A stretch of 64,000 nt of DNA from Chromohalobacter sarecensis (GTDB lineage Bacteria; Pseudomonadota; Gammaproteobacteria; Pseudomonadales; Halomonadaceae): positions 248,001 through 312,000 of the forward strand of contig NZ_JAKGAN010000003.1 of assembly GCF_023061135.1 (NCBI RefSeq). The letters are read 5' to 3'. The notes under the pieces are model-generated. The model did not search any database. It saw only the letters and a program-made list of their open reading frames with translations, and had not been told where the DNA came from. The translations under genes were made by a program, and so were the position numbers. Shown in pieces: positions 9,929 to 18,806 of the stretch. Numbering within the stretch: position 1 is the stretch's first letter; every line of letters starts with the position of its first letter.

Positions 9929-11419
9929 TCAGTGCTCGGGGCGGGGGTTGCCGCGATAGACGACGAAGTTCTTGAGTCCCTGGTCGGCAAGCCGCAGCGC
10001 CTGCATCTTGCTCATGATGCCCTGATCGCAATAGAGCGCGTAGCGTCGCTGCGACGACAACTGCGCGGTGCGTTCGCCGAGTTCGAAGAACGGAATCGCC
10101 AGCGGCTCTCCCTGCGGCAGTTTCAATGGTGCTGCCTCGCGTTCGTCGGGGTGGCGAATGTCGATTACCGTGACGTCATCGGCCTCGCGCAGCGCCTCGG
10201 CACTCTCGATCACGGGGACATCGAGCGTGCGTGGCGCGGGTGTGTCGAGCAGGCGGTCTACCCGCGATTGGCGGGTGGCCTCGAGGGCTGCGTCGAGCAC
10301 GCCCATGTCGAAGTCGACCTCGGCGGCGTCGATCTGCTCGGGCCTGGGACGTGTATTGGGGCGTTGCGAGATCGTGCCGCAGTATTCCGGCAAGCGTTCG
10401 GCATGGGCGGCGGTGCCGATGTGGCGTGCATCTTCGATGATGGTTTGCTTGTCGTCGGCGATGAGCGGGCGCAGGACGGGCCGCTCGCTGACCGCATCGA
10501 TCAGCCCCAGATTGACCAGGCTCTGACTGGACACCTGCGCCAAGGCATCGCCGGTGACCAGTGCCGAAATGCGCGCACGCGCCGCGACGCGATTGGCGGC
10601 CCGCAGCATCATGCGCTTGAGCACGACGCCCGCCAGGCCGGGGGGCACACGGCGCTGGATTTCATCGAGCACGCCATCGAAGGGCACACTGATGAAGTGA
10701 GCATGGTGCGAGGCACTGTAGCCTTGCCACACTTGGTGCACGACTTCGCGCACCGCCTGCTCGTGCTGCGGTCCGCCGAGGTTGAAGAATAGGTAATGCG
10801 TCTTGAGCCCGCGTCGGATCAAGCGCCAGGCGGCTACCGGCGAATCGTAGCCACCTGAGATGAGCGCCAGCGCCTGGCCCTGGGTGCCTAGCGGATAGCC
10901 GCCCAGGCCGGGCAAACGGCGCGTTACCAGGCGCAGATGCTGGTCCTGCAACTCGAGCGTGACGTTCACCTCGGGGTGGGAGAGATCCACCTTGGCGTCC
11001 GGGCTGGCGTCGAGCAGCGCGCCGCCCAGGTAACGTTCAAGATCCGCCGAAGTGAAGTCGTGCTGCCCGCGGCGCTTGACGCTGACGCGAAACCGGCGGC
11101 CGGCTAGCGGCGCTCGCCACAGCGCCACCAGGCGTTCGGCGGTTTCGTCGAAAGAGGCGAAGGTATGCACGTCGATCACCAGCACCTCGTGGATGCCGGG
11201 CACACGCGAGAGCGTTGCCTCCAGACGCTCGCGGGTAGCGTCGTCGATGGCGTGGCGGACCCGCACCTCCAGCGCATCCCAGCAGTCGGCGATCCGCACA
11301 TCGGAGACCAGCGGCGTCAGGATGTTGCGCAGGTTGGTGCGCAGACAACGCACCATCTGCTTGCGCACAGGGCGGGACTTGATGGTGATCTCGGGGAAAA
11401 GCTTGACGCGATACCGCAT
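9929..11419 (-). CDS. thiI: tRNA 4-thiouridine synthase ThiI with rhodanese domain
   Basis: ThiI makes 4-thiouridine at tRNA position 8 and supplies sulfur for the thiazole of thiamine. The 496-residue product has an N-terminal ferredoxin-like/THUMP region and the PP-loop ALISGGYDSPVAAW. A Cys in LPEYCGTISQ corresponds to E. coli C344. The C-terminal rhodanese domain has the active Cys in LYCDQGIMSKMQ (E. coli C456). Both catalytic cysteines are kept. It heads the minus-strand run thiI-GGCT-metG-rnfB-nth. Confidence 0.95.
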   Translation of the reverse strand: MRYRVKLFPEITIKSRPVRKQMVRCLRTNLRNILTPLVSDVRIADCWDALEVRVRHAIDDATRERLEATLSRVPGIHEVLVIDVHTFASFDETAERLVALWRAPLAGRRFRVSVKRRGQHDFTSADLERYLGGALLDASPDAKVDLSHPEVNVTLELQDQHLRLVTRRLPGLGGYPLGTQGQALALISGGYDSPVAAWRLIRRGLKTHYLFFNLGGPQHEQAVREVVHQVWQGYSASHHAHFISVPFDGVLDEIQRRVPPGLAGVVLKRMMLRAANRVAARARISALVTGDALAQVSSQSLVNLGLIDAVSERPVLRPLIADDKQTIIEDARHIGTAAHAERLPEYCGTISQRPNTRPRPEQIDAAEVDFDMGVLDAALEATRQSRVDRLLDTPAPRTLDVPVIESAEALREADDVTVIDIRHPDEREAAPLKLPQGEPLAIPFFELGERTAQLSSQRRYALYCDQGIMSKMQALRLADQGLKNFVVYRGNPRPEH

Positions 11420-11533
11420 ATGTCTCGTGTCGAGTGCTAGTGAAGGTGCGCATGGTAGCAATCCGGCACTTGTCCGGCCAGTCATGCCGCCGAGGCTGCT
11501 ACGCTGAATCCGTATATCGCGAGGAGACTTCCC

Positions 11534-12265
11534 ATGCAATACGAACTGTATTATTGGCCGGGCATTCCCGGACGCGGTGAATATGTGCGCTTGGCGCTCG
11601 AGGCGGCGGGGGCCGACTACGTCGATGTGGCGCGTGAACGTCAGGATGGCGTGAGCGCGATCGGTGATCTGCTCGGCGGCGAGACCGTACCGTTCGAAGC
11701 ATATCCGCCCTTTGCGCCGCCGATTCTCAAAGCGCAGGAGCGGCTCGTGTCGCATGTCGCCAATATCCTGCGTTTCTTGGGCCCGCGGCTCGACCTGGTG
11801 CCGGATGATGAAGCCAGTCGTGACTGGGCGCATGGTCTGCAACTGACGATGACCGATTTCATCGCCGAGATTCACGATGTGCATCATCCCATCGGCAGTT
11901 CGCTGTATTACGAAGAACAGCGAGATGAGGCGATCCGGCGCGCACAGGTATTCCGCCAGGAGCGACTGGGCAAGTTCCTCGGCTATTTCGAGAATGTTCT
12001 GGCGCGCAATCCGGCCGGCTCGGGGTATCTCGTCGGCGATGCCTTGAGTTATGTCGATCTGTCGCTTTTTCAGACCGTTAGCGGCCTGCGCTACGCTATG
12101 CCTCGCGCGATGGCGGCACAGGCACCGTCGACTCCCGGCGTAATGGCCTTGAGCGAGCGTGTGGCGTCATTGCCGCGTATCGCCGCTTATCTGGAGTCAG
12201 CCCGACGCCAAGCGTTCAACGAAGACGGCATTTTTCGCCATTATCTTGAGCTGGATGCCGATTGA
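11534..12265 (+). CDS. Glutathione S-transferase-like protein
   Basis: This 243-residue protein begins with a thioredoxin-fold GST domain (MQYELYYWPGIPGRGEYVRLALEAAG), as in sigma/mu-type enzymes. A tyrosine near the N terminus could activate glutathione. The C-terminal helical domain contains YVDLSLFQTVSGL. GAGGAG precedes the ATG. It is unrelated in detail to the GST at 3.4-4.1 kb. Substrate is unknown. It is divergent from thiI. Confidence 0.8.
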   Translation: MQYELYYWPGIPGRGEYVRLALEAAGADYVDVARERQDGVSAIGDLLGGETVPFEAYPPFAPPILKAQERLVSHVANILRFLGPRLDLVPDDEASRDWAHGLQLTMTDFIAEIHDVHHPIGSSLYYEEQRDEAIRRAQVFRQERLGKFLGYFENVLARNPAGSGYLVGDALSYVDLSLFQTVSGLRYAMPRAMAAQAPSTPGVMALSERVASLPRIAAYLESARRQAFNEDGIFRHYLELDAD

Positions 12266-12405
12266 GCGCTCGATGTTATCGTCCGGTGGCGCTATGTTGA
12301 GAAATGTGTGCGGGGGCCGCGCCCGAGCGCCAATGAATTTGATACCATCTTGGCGTTCGTGATCCGCGCCGTGGTGGGCGCTTCTTGATGGGCAGGGATA
12401 AGCGC

Positions 12406-13119
12406 ATGTTTCTCGACGACTTTCACACCGTGACCGATGATCGGCTATGTATTACGGCCGAGCAGGCAAGCCGTTTCGCCAAGTGTATCGCTGGCGATTA
12501 CAATCCCATCCATGATGCGGATGCACGCCGCTTCTGCGTGCCGGGCGATCTGCTGTTCGCCTTGGTAATGGCACGTTTTGGTCTGGCGCAGCGCATGACC
12601 TTCCACTTCAAGGGCATGGTCGGCGACAGTGTGCCGCTGTGCTTCGTGCAACACGACGACGATACCGTTCAGGTGACCGACGCCAACGGCAAGGTGTATC
12701 TCGAAGTCGAGCGCGGCGGCGATATCACCCACGACGCCGGCGTCATTGAGGCCTTTACGCGCCGTTACGTGGCTTTTTCGGGGCGTAACTTCCCGCATTA
12801 CCTCAAACCGCTGATGGAAGAGCAGGGAGTGATGTTCAACCCCCAGCGGCCGTTGGTGATCTACGACAGCATGGGCTTCTCGTTATCGCGGCTGGATGTC
12901 GCCGAGGCTGGCGTAGCCTTCGCCGGCGCGACGCTGGATGTCTGCGGCAAGCGGGGAGACGCCTTGCTGCAATTCAAGATGACCGACGGCGACACGGCGA
13001 TCGGCCATGGTTCCAAGAAACTAGTAGTCAGCGGACTGCGAGAGTACGACCCACCGGTGATGGACGCCTTCGTCGAGAAGTTCATGAACCTCAAGGCACA
13101 TTACGCCATGGCCGATTGA
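12406..13119 (+). CDS. DUF3581 protein with hot-dog (MaoC-like) signature
   Basis: This 237-residue protein belongs to the DUF3581 family, which has no assigned function. The segment AGDYNPIHDADARRF followed by VPGDLLFALV resembles the hydratase motif of MaoC-type hot-dog enzymes (Asp and His separated by NPI, then a conserved PG). That suggests an acyl-CoA or acyl-thioester ligand, which is inference. ATG 12406 follows AGGG by 8 bases; ATG 12385 is possible. No signal peptide or membrane segment is visible. Confidence 0.72.
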   Translation: MFLDDFHTVTDDRLCITAEQASRFAKCIAGDYNPIHDADARRFCVPGDLLFALVMARFGLAQRMTFHFKGMVGDSVPLCFVQHDDDTVQVTDANGKVYLEVERGGDITHDAGVIEAFTRRYVAFSGRNFPHYLKPLMEEQGVMFNPQRPLVIYDSMGFSLSRLDVAEAGVAFAGATLDVCGKRGDALLQFKMTDGDTAIGHGSKKLVVSGLREYDPPVMDAFVEKFMNLKAHYAMAD

Positions 13120-13209
13120 TGGACTGAATTCGCCTCGGCGGGTAATGGCGCGATGACGCTATGCTACATAGCTATATAAACGTCATGGTCATAGCGACAA
13201 GGAAGAGGC

Positions 13210-15249
13210 ATGAGACGCTTGGGCAAGCTCGCCGGCGGGACGCTGGCGGTATTGGTGTCGTTGGTGGCACTGCTGATCGTGGTGTTGGCGTTCTTCGACT
13301 GGAACCTTCTCAAACCGACCCTCAATGAGCGCGTCAGTGATGCTCTGGAGCGGCCCTTTGCCATCCATGGCGATCTCGACGTGACTTGGTCGCGCGAGCC
13401 TGATGGTGACGACTGGCGCGCTTGGCTGCCGTGGCCGCATATCCATGCCGAAGACATTGAACTCGGCAACCCCGATTTCATCGAGGCGCCGCCCTTGGTG
13501 CGCATTGCGCGCCTGGAAACGCGCGTTTCCCCCTTGGCATTATTGTCACGATGTCTCCATTTGCCGGAAATAAGCGTGCGTGACGCGCGTGGGCATTTGG
13601 TACGGCTGGAGGAGGGGCGCAATAACTGGACCTTCGCGACGTCAGGTGGCGACGATAGCCAGGCGTCGCAAGAAGGTTCGGGTTGGCGGCTGGATATTGG
13701 GCGGTTGGATTTCAAGGAAGCGACGGCCACCTATCGCGACGCCGAGCATGACGCCGATATCGCGTTCAGCGTGTCACCGCTTGGCGAAACGGTGCCCTAT
13801 GCGCAAGTCGCTGGCGGTGACGCAGCGCTAGACGATCGAGCGGTCGATGATTTCCAATTTGCCTGGCAGGCCGAGGGACGTTACCGCCAGGAGCCCTTCG
13901 AAGGCGAGGGCCGCCTGGGTGGCATGCTGGCATTGGTCGGTGACGGCTTACCCTTTCCGGTGGAGGCGGATGTGCGCTCCGGGGATACGCGTGTGGCGCT
14001 CGCCGGTACTTTGATCGATCCGCTAGCGGGCGGAGATATCGATCTCAATCTACGCTTCGAAGGGCCGAGCCTCGATGCCCTGCAGCGATTGACCGGCGTG
14101 ACGCTACCCGCGACACCGGCTTATGCTACCGAAGGTCATCTGACGGCGTCGCCCATGGCAAAGACGCCTACCTATCGCTATGACGGCTTCACCGGCACCA
14201 TCGGTGACAGCGATATTCGTGGCGACTTGCACTACACACTCGCCTCGCCACGCCCGCGTCTGGAAGGCGAGCTGGTGTCGCAGCGCTTGCGTTTTGCCGA
14301 TCTGGCACCACTGATCGGAGCCGATGCCAATGCCGACAAGGCGGCGCGCGGTGAAGAGACGCAGCAGCCAAGCGATAAGGTTCTCCCCGTGGAAACGTTC
14401 GATACCCAGCGTTGGCAGGCCATGGATGCTGACGTGCGCTTCACGGCCGAGCGGATCGAACACGATGCTGATCTACCGCTCAACGATTTGTATGCCCATG
14501 TGCACATGGACGCGGGTGAGTTATTACTGGACCCGCTGCGCTTCGGAGTCGCTGAGGGTAACCTCAATACCACCGTTCGTCTTGATGGCGCTCAGGATCC
14601 AATGCCCGGACGTATCGACATGCATGTGCGCGAGTTGCAACTAAAGCGCTTGCTGCCGCAGCTCGAGGGCATGCAAGAAAGCCTTGGTGAACTTAATGGC
14701 GATCTGAGTATGGAGAGTCATGGCAACTCCGTGGCCGAATTGCTCGGCAATGCCGATGGCAATGTCTATCTGTTGGTCCGCGAAGGCGTGATCAGCCGCA
14801 ATCTGATGGAGCTAGTGGGGCTTAACGTCGGCAACTATCTGATTGGCGAACTCTTCGGCGACGAGCAGGTGGCGATTCAGTGTGCCGCCGCCGACTTCAA
14901 TATCGAGGATGGCAAGGCCGAGTCTCGACTCTTCATGGTCGATACCGAGAATGCCCTGATCAAGGTGGACGGCATGGCCGATTTTGACACTGAGCGCCTG
15001 GATTTCACCATCGAGCCGGAGAGCAAGAACATGCGGGTGTTTACCTTGCGCTCGCCACTTTACGTCCGCGGTACTTTCAGCAATCCCGAGCCGGGCGTCG
15101 AGGTCGCTTCATTGGTCGCCCGTGGCGCGGCCGCCTTGACCTTAGGCACGGTTGCCTCGCCGGCGGCGGCGTTGCTGGCACTGGTCTCGCCGACGGCGGC
15201 TGACAATAGTGCCTGCGGCGGCTGGCTGGGTGAGTTACAACGCGAGTAA
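13210..15249 (+). CDS. AsmA family protein
   Basis: This 679-residue protein has an N-terminal signal anchor (about residues 8-27, LAGGTLAVLVSLVALLIVVLAFF). The AsmA N-terminal pattern (NLLKPTLNERVSDALERPFAIHGDL) follows, then a long beta-rich periplasmic region. AsmA-like proteins are related to bridge-like lipid transporters and affect outer-membrane assembly in E. coli. The C-terminal part shows the duplicated AsmA_2-type stretch (DVRFTAERIEHDADLPLNDLY) and ends in an Ala-rich hydrophobic helix. GGAAGAGG precedes the start. Confidence 0.88.
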   Translation: MRRLGKLAGGTLAVLVSLVALLIVVLAFFDWNLLKPTLNERVSDALERPFAIHGDLDVTWSREPDGDDWRAWLPWPHIHAEDIELGNPDFIEAPPLVRIARLETRVSPLALLSRCLHLPEISVRDARGHLVRLEEGRNNWTFATSGGDDSQASQEGSGWRLDIGRLDFKEATATYRDAEHDADIAFSVSPLGETVPYAQVAGGDAALDDRAVDDFQFAWQAEGRYRQEPFEGEGRLGGMLALVGDGLPFPVEADVRSGDTRVALAGTLIDPLAGGDIDLNLRFEGPSLDALQRLTGVTLPATPAYATEGHLTASPMAKTPTYRYDGFTGTIGDSDIRGDLHYTLASPRPRLEGELVSQRLRFADLAPLIGADANADKAARGEETQQPSDKVLPVETFDTQRWQAMDADVRFTAERIEHDADLPLNDLYAHVHMDAGELLLDPLRFGVAEGNLNTTVRLDGAQDPMPGRIDMHVRELQLKRLLPQLEGMQESLGELNGDLSMESHGNSVAELLGNADGNVYLLVREGVISRNLMELVGLNVGNYLIGELFGDEQVAIQCAAADFNIEDGKAESRLFMVDTENALIKVDGMADFDTERLDFTIEPESKNMRVFTLRSPLYVRGTFSNPEPGVEVASLVARGAAALTLGTVASPAAALLALVSPTAADNSACGGWLGELQRE

Positions 15250-15331
15250 TCTTCATTCAGCCGCGCGATGCAACCACTGAGCGCGTGGCTTGTCACACGT
15301 TGCGTCACCAATTGTCACAGGAGAGCATCCC

Positions 15332-15784
15332 TTGAGTATCGAAGGCATTCAGCAATTCTTTCAACGCATGTTGGAGTCCCCGCAATCGGAGCGTCGGCAG
15401 GTGACGCTGGAATTGGCGGTGGCGGCGCTGTTGTGCGAGATCATGCGTGCCGATTACGAGCATGACCCACGCGAAAGGGAAATGCTGCGGCAACTGTTGA
15501 CCACGCGCCTCACGATCGCCCCGGACGATGTCGATGAGCTGATGGCGTTAGCCGAAACCGAAGTCGAACAGGCCGTCGATCACTATGAATTCGTCAGCCT
15601 GATTCGCGATCAGTATGGCTACGAGGATCGCGTGGCGTTGGTTGCCCAGATGTGGCAGTTGGCCTTTGCCGATGGCGAGCTCGATGCCTTGGAAGAGCAC
15701 CGCGTCCGGCGTCTCGCCGACCTCCTTTATGTCAGTCACAGCGATTTCATTCGCACCAAGCTCGAGGTCATGCCTGAGAGCTGA
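15332..15784 (+). CDS. TerB-like tellurite-resistance family protein
   Basis: This 150-residue all-helical protein resembles the TerB/DUF533-like fold. Two repeated halves contain acidic motifs, RADYEHDPREREML and FADGELDALEEHRVRRL, which could bind metal. TTG 15332 is chosen as start because AGGAGAG (15319-15325) lies 6 bases upstream; an in-frame ATG at 15290 has no such site. No other ter genes are nearby, so a role in tellurite resistance is not implied. Confidence 0.72.
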   Translation: MSIEGIQQFFQRMLESPQSERRQVTLELAVAALLCEIMRADYEHDPREREMLRQLLTTRLTIAPDDVDELMALAETEVEQAVDHYEFVSLIRDQYGYEDRVALVAQMWQLAFADGELDALEEHRVRRLADLLYVSHSDFIRTKLEVMPES

Positions 15785-15949
15785 GACGGCACGGTCAGCC
15801 TGCGTGTGTCGAGTGCCAGGAAGGCGTCTGGCGAAAAGTTGACTGAAACGCTTGGGTAAGTGCCATTGCGGGACGTTATACTGGACGCATTGAGCTGTCA
15901 GCCTGGCTGGCGCACTGCAGATGAGCATATCGTGGAAAGGAGAGTTGCT

Positions 15950-16753
15950 GTGATCGAAGGCGTGAAGCATATCGTCGCCGTGGCGTCGGGCAAGGGGGGC
16001 GTTGGTAAGTCCACCGTGACCGTCAATCTGGCCCTGGCGATGGCCGCCGAGGGATACCGAGTGGGACTGCTCGATGCCGATATCTACGGTCCCAGTCAGG
16101 CGCAAATGCTGGGAATCGCTCCGGGTGTGCGGCCGCAGCCGGCGGGCGAAAATGCCTTCAAGCCGCTGGAGGCCCATGGCCTGCAGGCCATGTCCATGGC
16201 GTTCATGGTGGATGCCAATGAGCCCATGGTCTGGCGTGGCCCGATGGTGGCCGGAGCTTTCCAGCAACTGCTCAACCAGACCGCGTGGCAGGATCTCGAT
16301 TATCTGTTCGTCGACATGCCGCCGGGTACCGGCGATGTGCAGCTGACCCTGGCGCAGAAAGTGCCGGTGAGCGGGGCGGTCATCGTGACCACGCCTCAGG
16401 ACATCGCGCTGCTCGATGCCAAGAAAGGTATCGAGATGTTCCGCAAGGTCAACGTGCCGGTGCTGGGGGTCGTCGAAAACATGAGCCAGCATGTCTGTTC
16501 GCAGTGTGGCCACCAGGAGCCGATCTTCGGTAGCGGCGGCGGTGAGCGCATCGCCGAGCAGTACCAGACGCGGCTACTGGGTCAGTTGCCTCTCGATGGC
16601 ACGATCCGCGAACAGGTCGACGGCGGCAAGCCCAGTGTGATCGCTGACCCGGAAGGAAGCGTCGCACAGACGTTCCGTCAGGTGGCGCGTGCCGTGGCCG
16701 AGGGAATTGACGCGCAGTCCGACGAATCGCCGACCATCAGCTTCGGCGAGTGA
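15950..16753 (+). CDS. mrp: Mrp/ApbC-type Fe-S cluster carrier P-loop ATPase
   Basis: The 267-residue product carries the deviant Walker A SGKGGVGKST near the N terminus, DADIYGPSQ, and the CSQC pair (CxxC) used to bind a bridging [4Fe-4S] cluster at a dimer interface. GTG 15950 is the likely start because AGGAGAG lies 5 bases before it. A TATACT element at 15877-15882 lies inside the longer frame that would start at ATG 15860. The protein therefore lacks the N-terminal MIP18/DUF59 domain of E. coli Mrp. It is separated from dcd by a terminator. Confidence 0.9.
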   Translation: MIEGVKHIVAVASGKGGVGKSTVTVNLALAMAAEGYRVGLLDADIYGPSQAQMLGIAPGVRPQPAGENAFKPLEAHGLQAMSMAFMVDANEPMVWRGPMVAGAFQQLLNQTAWQDLDYLFVDMPPGTGDVQLTLAQKVPVSGAVIVTTPQDIALLDAKKGIEMFRKVNVPVLGVVENMSQHVCSQCGHQEPIFGSGGGERIAEQYQTRLLGQLPLDGTIREQVDGGKPSVIADPEGSVAQTFRQVARAVAEGIDAQSDESPTISFGE

Positions 16754-16784
16754 CGTTCTTCACGTAACGTTTGCGTGACGCGAT

Positions 16785-16816
16785 GGGGCCGTTATCATAA
16801 CGGCCCCTTTGTTTTT
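16785..16816 (+). terminator. Intrinsic terminator after mrp
   Basis: The stem GGGGCCGTTA / TAACGGCCCC (16785-16794 with 16798-16807) has a 3-base loop and is followed by TTTGTTTTT. Confidence 0.9.
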
Positions 16817-16821
16817 CACGA

Positions 16822-16865
16822 ACCGAGTTTTCAGGGACCGAGTTTTCACGGACCGAGGTTCACGG
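16822..16865 (+). repeat. Three tandem copies of a ~15-bp unit upstream of dcd
   Basis: ACCGAGTTTTCAGGG, ACCGAGTTTTCACGG and a third copy with one base missing (ACCGAGGTTCACGG) follow each other directly, starting just after the mrp terminator. They may be a short slippage array or part of the dcd leader. Confidence 0.8.
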
Positions 16866-16911
16866 AGACGACCCGATTTCATCGCGACAGCGCACTGAGC
16901 AGGAAACTTCA

Positions 16912-17478
16912 ATGAGCATCAAATCCGACAAATGGATTCGGCGCATGGCCGAGGGCCAGGGCATGATCGAGCCGTTCGAGGCGGACCAAGTTCGTTACGT
17001 GAACGAGCAACGGGTGATTTCTTATGGCACCTCAAGCTACGGCTACGATGTGCGCTGCGCTGATGAGTTCAAGGTGTTCACCAACATTCACTCGGCGGTG
17101 GTCGATCCCAAGGGGTTCGACGAGAAGAGCTTCGTCGACGTCAAGAGTGATGTCTGCGTGATTCCGCCCAACTCCTTTGCCTTGGCGCGCACCGTGGAAT
17201 ATTTCCGCATTCCGCGCAGCGTGTTGACCATCTGTCTGGGCAAGTCCACCTACGCGCGTTGCGGCATCATCGTCAATGTCACGCCGCTCGAACCCGAGTG
17301 GGAAGGTCACGTCACGCTCGAGTTTTCCAACACCACGACTCTGCCGGCACGTATCTATGCCAATGAAGGCGTGGCGCAGATGCTGTTCCTGGAATCCGAC
17401 GAGGTCTGCGATTTGTCCTACAAGGACCGTGGCGGCAAGTACATGGGACAGCGAGGCGTTACGCTACCGCGTACCTAG
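16912..17478 (+). CDS. dcd: dCTP deaminase
   Basis: Dcd deaminates dCTP to dUTP, feeding dTMP synthesis. The 188-residue product shows [17 protein letters not shown] at the N terminus, the [28 protein letters not shown] core with the catalytic glutamate, and a C-terminal [12 protein letters not shown] that closes over the nucleotide. It is full length. GAGCAGGAA precedes ATG 16912. mrp and dcd are commonly neighbours in Pseudomonas-like genomes. Confidence 0.96.
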   Translation: MSIKSDKWIRRMAEGQGMIEPFEADQVRYVNEQRVISYGTSSYGYDVRCADEFKVFTNIHSAVVDPKGFDEKSFVDVKSDVCVIPPNSFALARTVEYFRIPRSVLTICLGKSTYARCGIIVNVTPLEPEWEGHVTLEFSNTTTLPARIYANEGVAQMLFLESDEVCDLSYKDRGGKYMGQRGVTLPRT

Positions 17479-17521
17479 CGGGGTAGATGCATCTCGTGTC
17501 AGCCGGTATGACACGCATTAG

Positions 17522-17550
17522 AAAACGGGGCGCCATTTGGCGCCTCGTTT
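17522..17550. terminator. Bidirectional terminator between dcd and the aldo/keto reductase
   Basis: AAACGGGGCGCC pairs with GGCGCCTCGTTT (one G-T pair) around an ATTT loop. It lies between two convergent genes, with A-rich and T-rich flanks. Confidence 0.8.
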
Positions 17551-17573
17551 GCGTTCGCACGTCGGTAGAAGAA

Positions 17574-18659
17574 TCAGGCGGAGCGATTGTCGTCACGGTG
17601 TTCGATGGTTTCGGCGTAACCGTCGAGGAATGGCTTCTCGGCCGGGTCGAGACGATCCATACCTGATACGAGGCGATGCCAGTACGGATACAGCGGCGCC
17701 GGGCGTGTCAGCTTTTCCAGACGCTGCGTCTCTTCTTCGCTCAGTTGGAGGTCGACGGCCGCCAGGTTATCACGGAGATGTTCTTGGGTACGTGCGCCGA
17801 TAATAAGAGACGTGACACCGGGGCGATTCTTCAGCCAGGCAAGGCAAACGCGGGGAATGGAACAATGGTGGGCGTCGCCGATGGCAGCCATCTCCTCGAT
17901 GATGTCGTAGGCACGCTCCATGTCATGCACATAGGGTTCCGGCCAGCCGTTGCCCTGCCGCGTGCCGGAGGGTGTCTTCTGACCGCGACGCACTTTGCCC
18001 GTCAGTAAGCCTTCGCCCATCGGCCCCCAGATCAGTGTGCCGATATTCTGGTCGAGCGCCAACGGCATCAGTTCGTATTCCGCCTCGCGTGATTCAGGCG
18101 TGTAGTAGATTTGCTGGCTGACCGGCGCGATCTGGTTGCGCGCTTCGGACTTGCCGAGCATCTTCATCATCTGCCAGCCGGTGTAGTTCGACGTGCCGTA
18201 GTAGCGAACCTTGCCACTGGTCACCAAATGGTGCATGGCTTCCAGCGTCTCTTCGATCGGCGTCACCCCATCCCAGTTGTGCAACTGGTAGAGATCGATG
18301 TGATCGGTGCCGAGCCGCTTGAGACTGGCCTCGACGGCACGAATCAGGTGGTAGCGTGAGGCGCCGGAGTTGTTGGGGTCGTTATCAAGTGGACTACGCC
18401 CCTTGGTGGCGAGGATGATGTCGTTGCGTTTGTTGCCCAGCGCCTTGCCGGTAATTTCTTCGGCTTCGCCGATCGAGTAGAGGTCAGCCGTGTCGATCAT
18501 GTTGACACCGGCATCCAGTGCCATGTCGATCAGCTTGCGAGCGCCGTCAGTGTCAACGCTGGCGGCTTTTTCGAAGCCGTTACTACCGCCGAACGGGACG
18601 GTGCCGAGAGTCAGCGTGGATACCAGTAGACCGGAATCACCGAGTGGACGATATTCCAT
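17574..18659 (-). CDS. Aldo/keto reductase
   Basis: This 361-residue NADPH-dependent TIM-barrel reductase has the catalytic tetrad signatures MIDTADLYSIGEAEEITGKAL (Asp, Tyr), the lysine in ILATKGR, and DLYQLHNWDGVTPIEETL. The cofactor-binding C-terminal part SLIIGARTQEHLRDNL is present. It resembles oxidoreductases that reduce sugars, aldehydes or ketones; the substrate is not predictable. ATG 18659 follows GGAGG. It stands alone, convergent with dcd. Confidence 0.88.
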   Translation of the reverse strand: MEYRPLGDSGLLVSTLTLGTVPFGGSNGFEKAASVDTDGARKLIDMALDAGVNMIDTADLYSIGEAEEITGKALGNKRNDIILATKGRSPLDNDPNNSGASRYHLIRAVEASLKRLGTDHIDLYQLHNWDGVTPIEETLEAMHHLVTSGKVRYYGTSNYTGWQMMKMLGKSEARNQIAPVSQQIYYTPESREAEYELMPLALDQNIGTLIWGPMGEGLLTGKVRRGQKTPSGTRQGNGWPEPYVHDMERAYDIIEEMAAIGDAHHCSIPRVCLAWLKNRPGVTSLIIGARTQEHLRDNLAAVDLQLSEEETQRLEKLTRPAPLYPYWHRLVSGMDRLDPAEKPFLDGYAETIEHRDDNRSA

Positions 18660-18776
18660 ATCGTAGAACCTCCATGTGGGAATTGCGATATTGCGCGCGG
18701 CGATGCATGGCGTGACGCCACCCATCGCCTCATTGAGTGTGGTGAAAGATTAGCCGGCGAGCAAATATACCAAAGG

Positions 18777-18798
18777 ACCGGCGGCGGGCGCCGCCGGT
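18777..18798 (-). terminator. Candidate terminator after purN
   Basis: A 9-bp GC hairpin (ACCGGCGGC / GCCGCCGGT) lies directly downstream of the purN stop. On the minus strand it is followed only by CCTTTGG, so the U-tract is poor. Confidence 0.45.
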
Positions 18799-18806
18799 GG
18801 AGGAGG

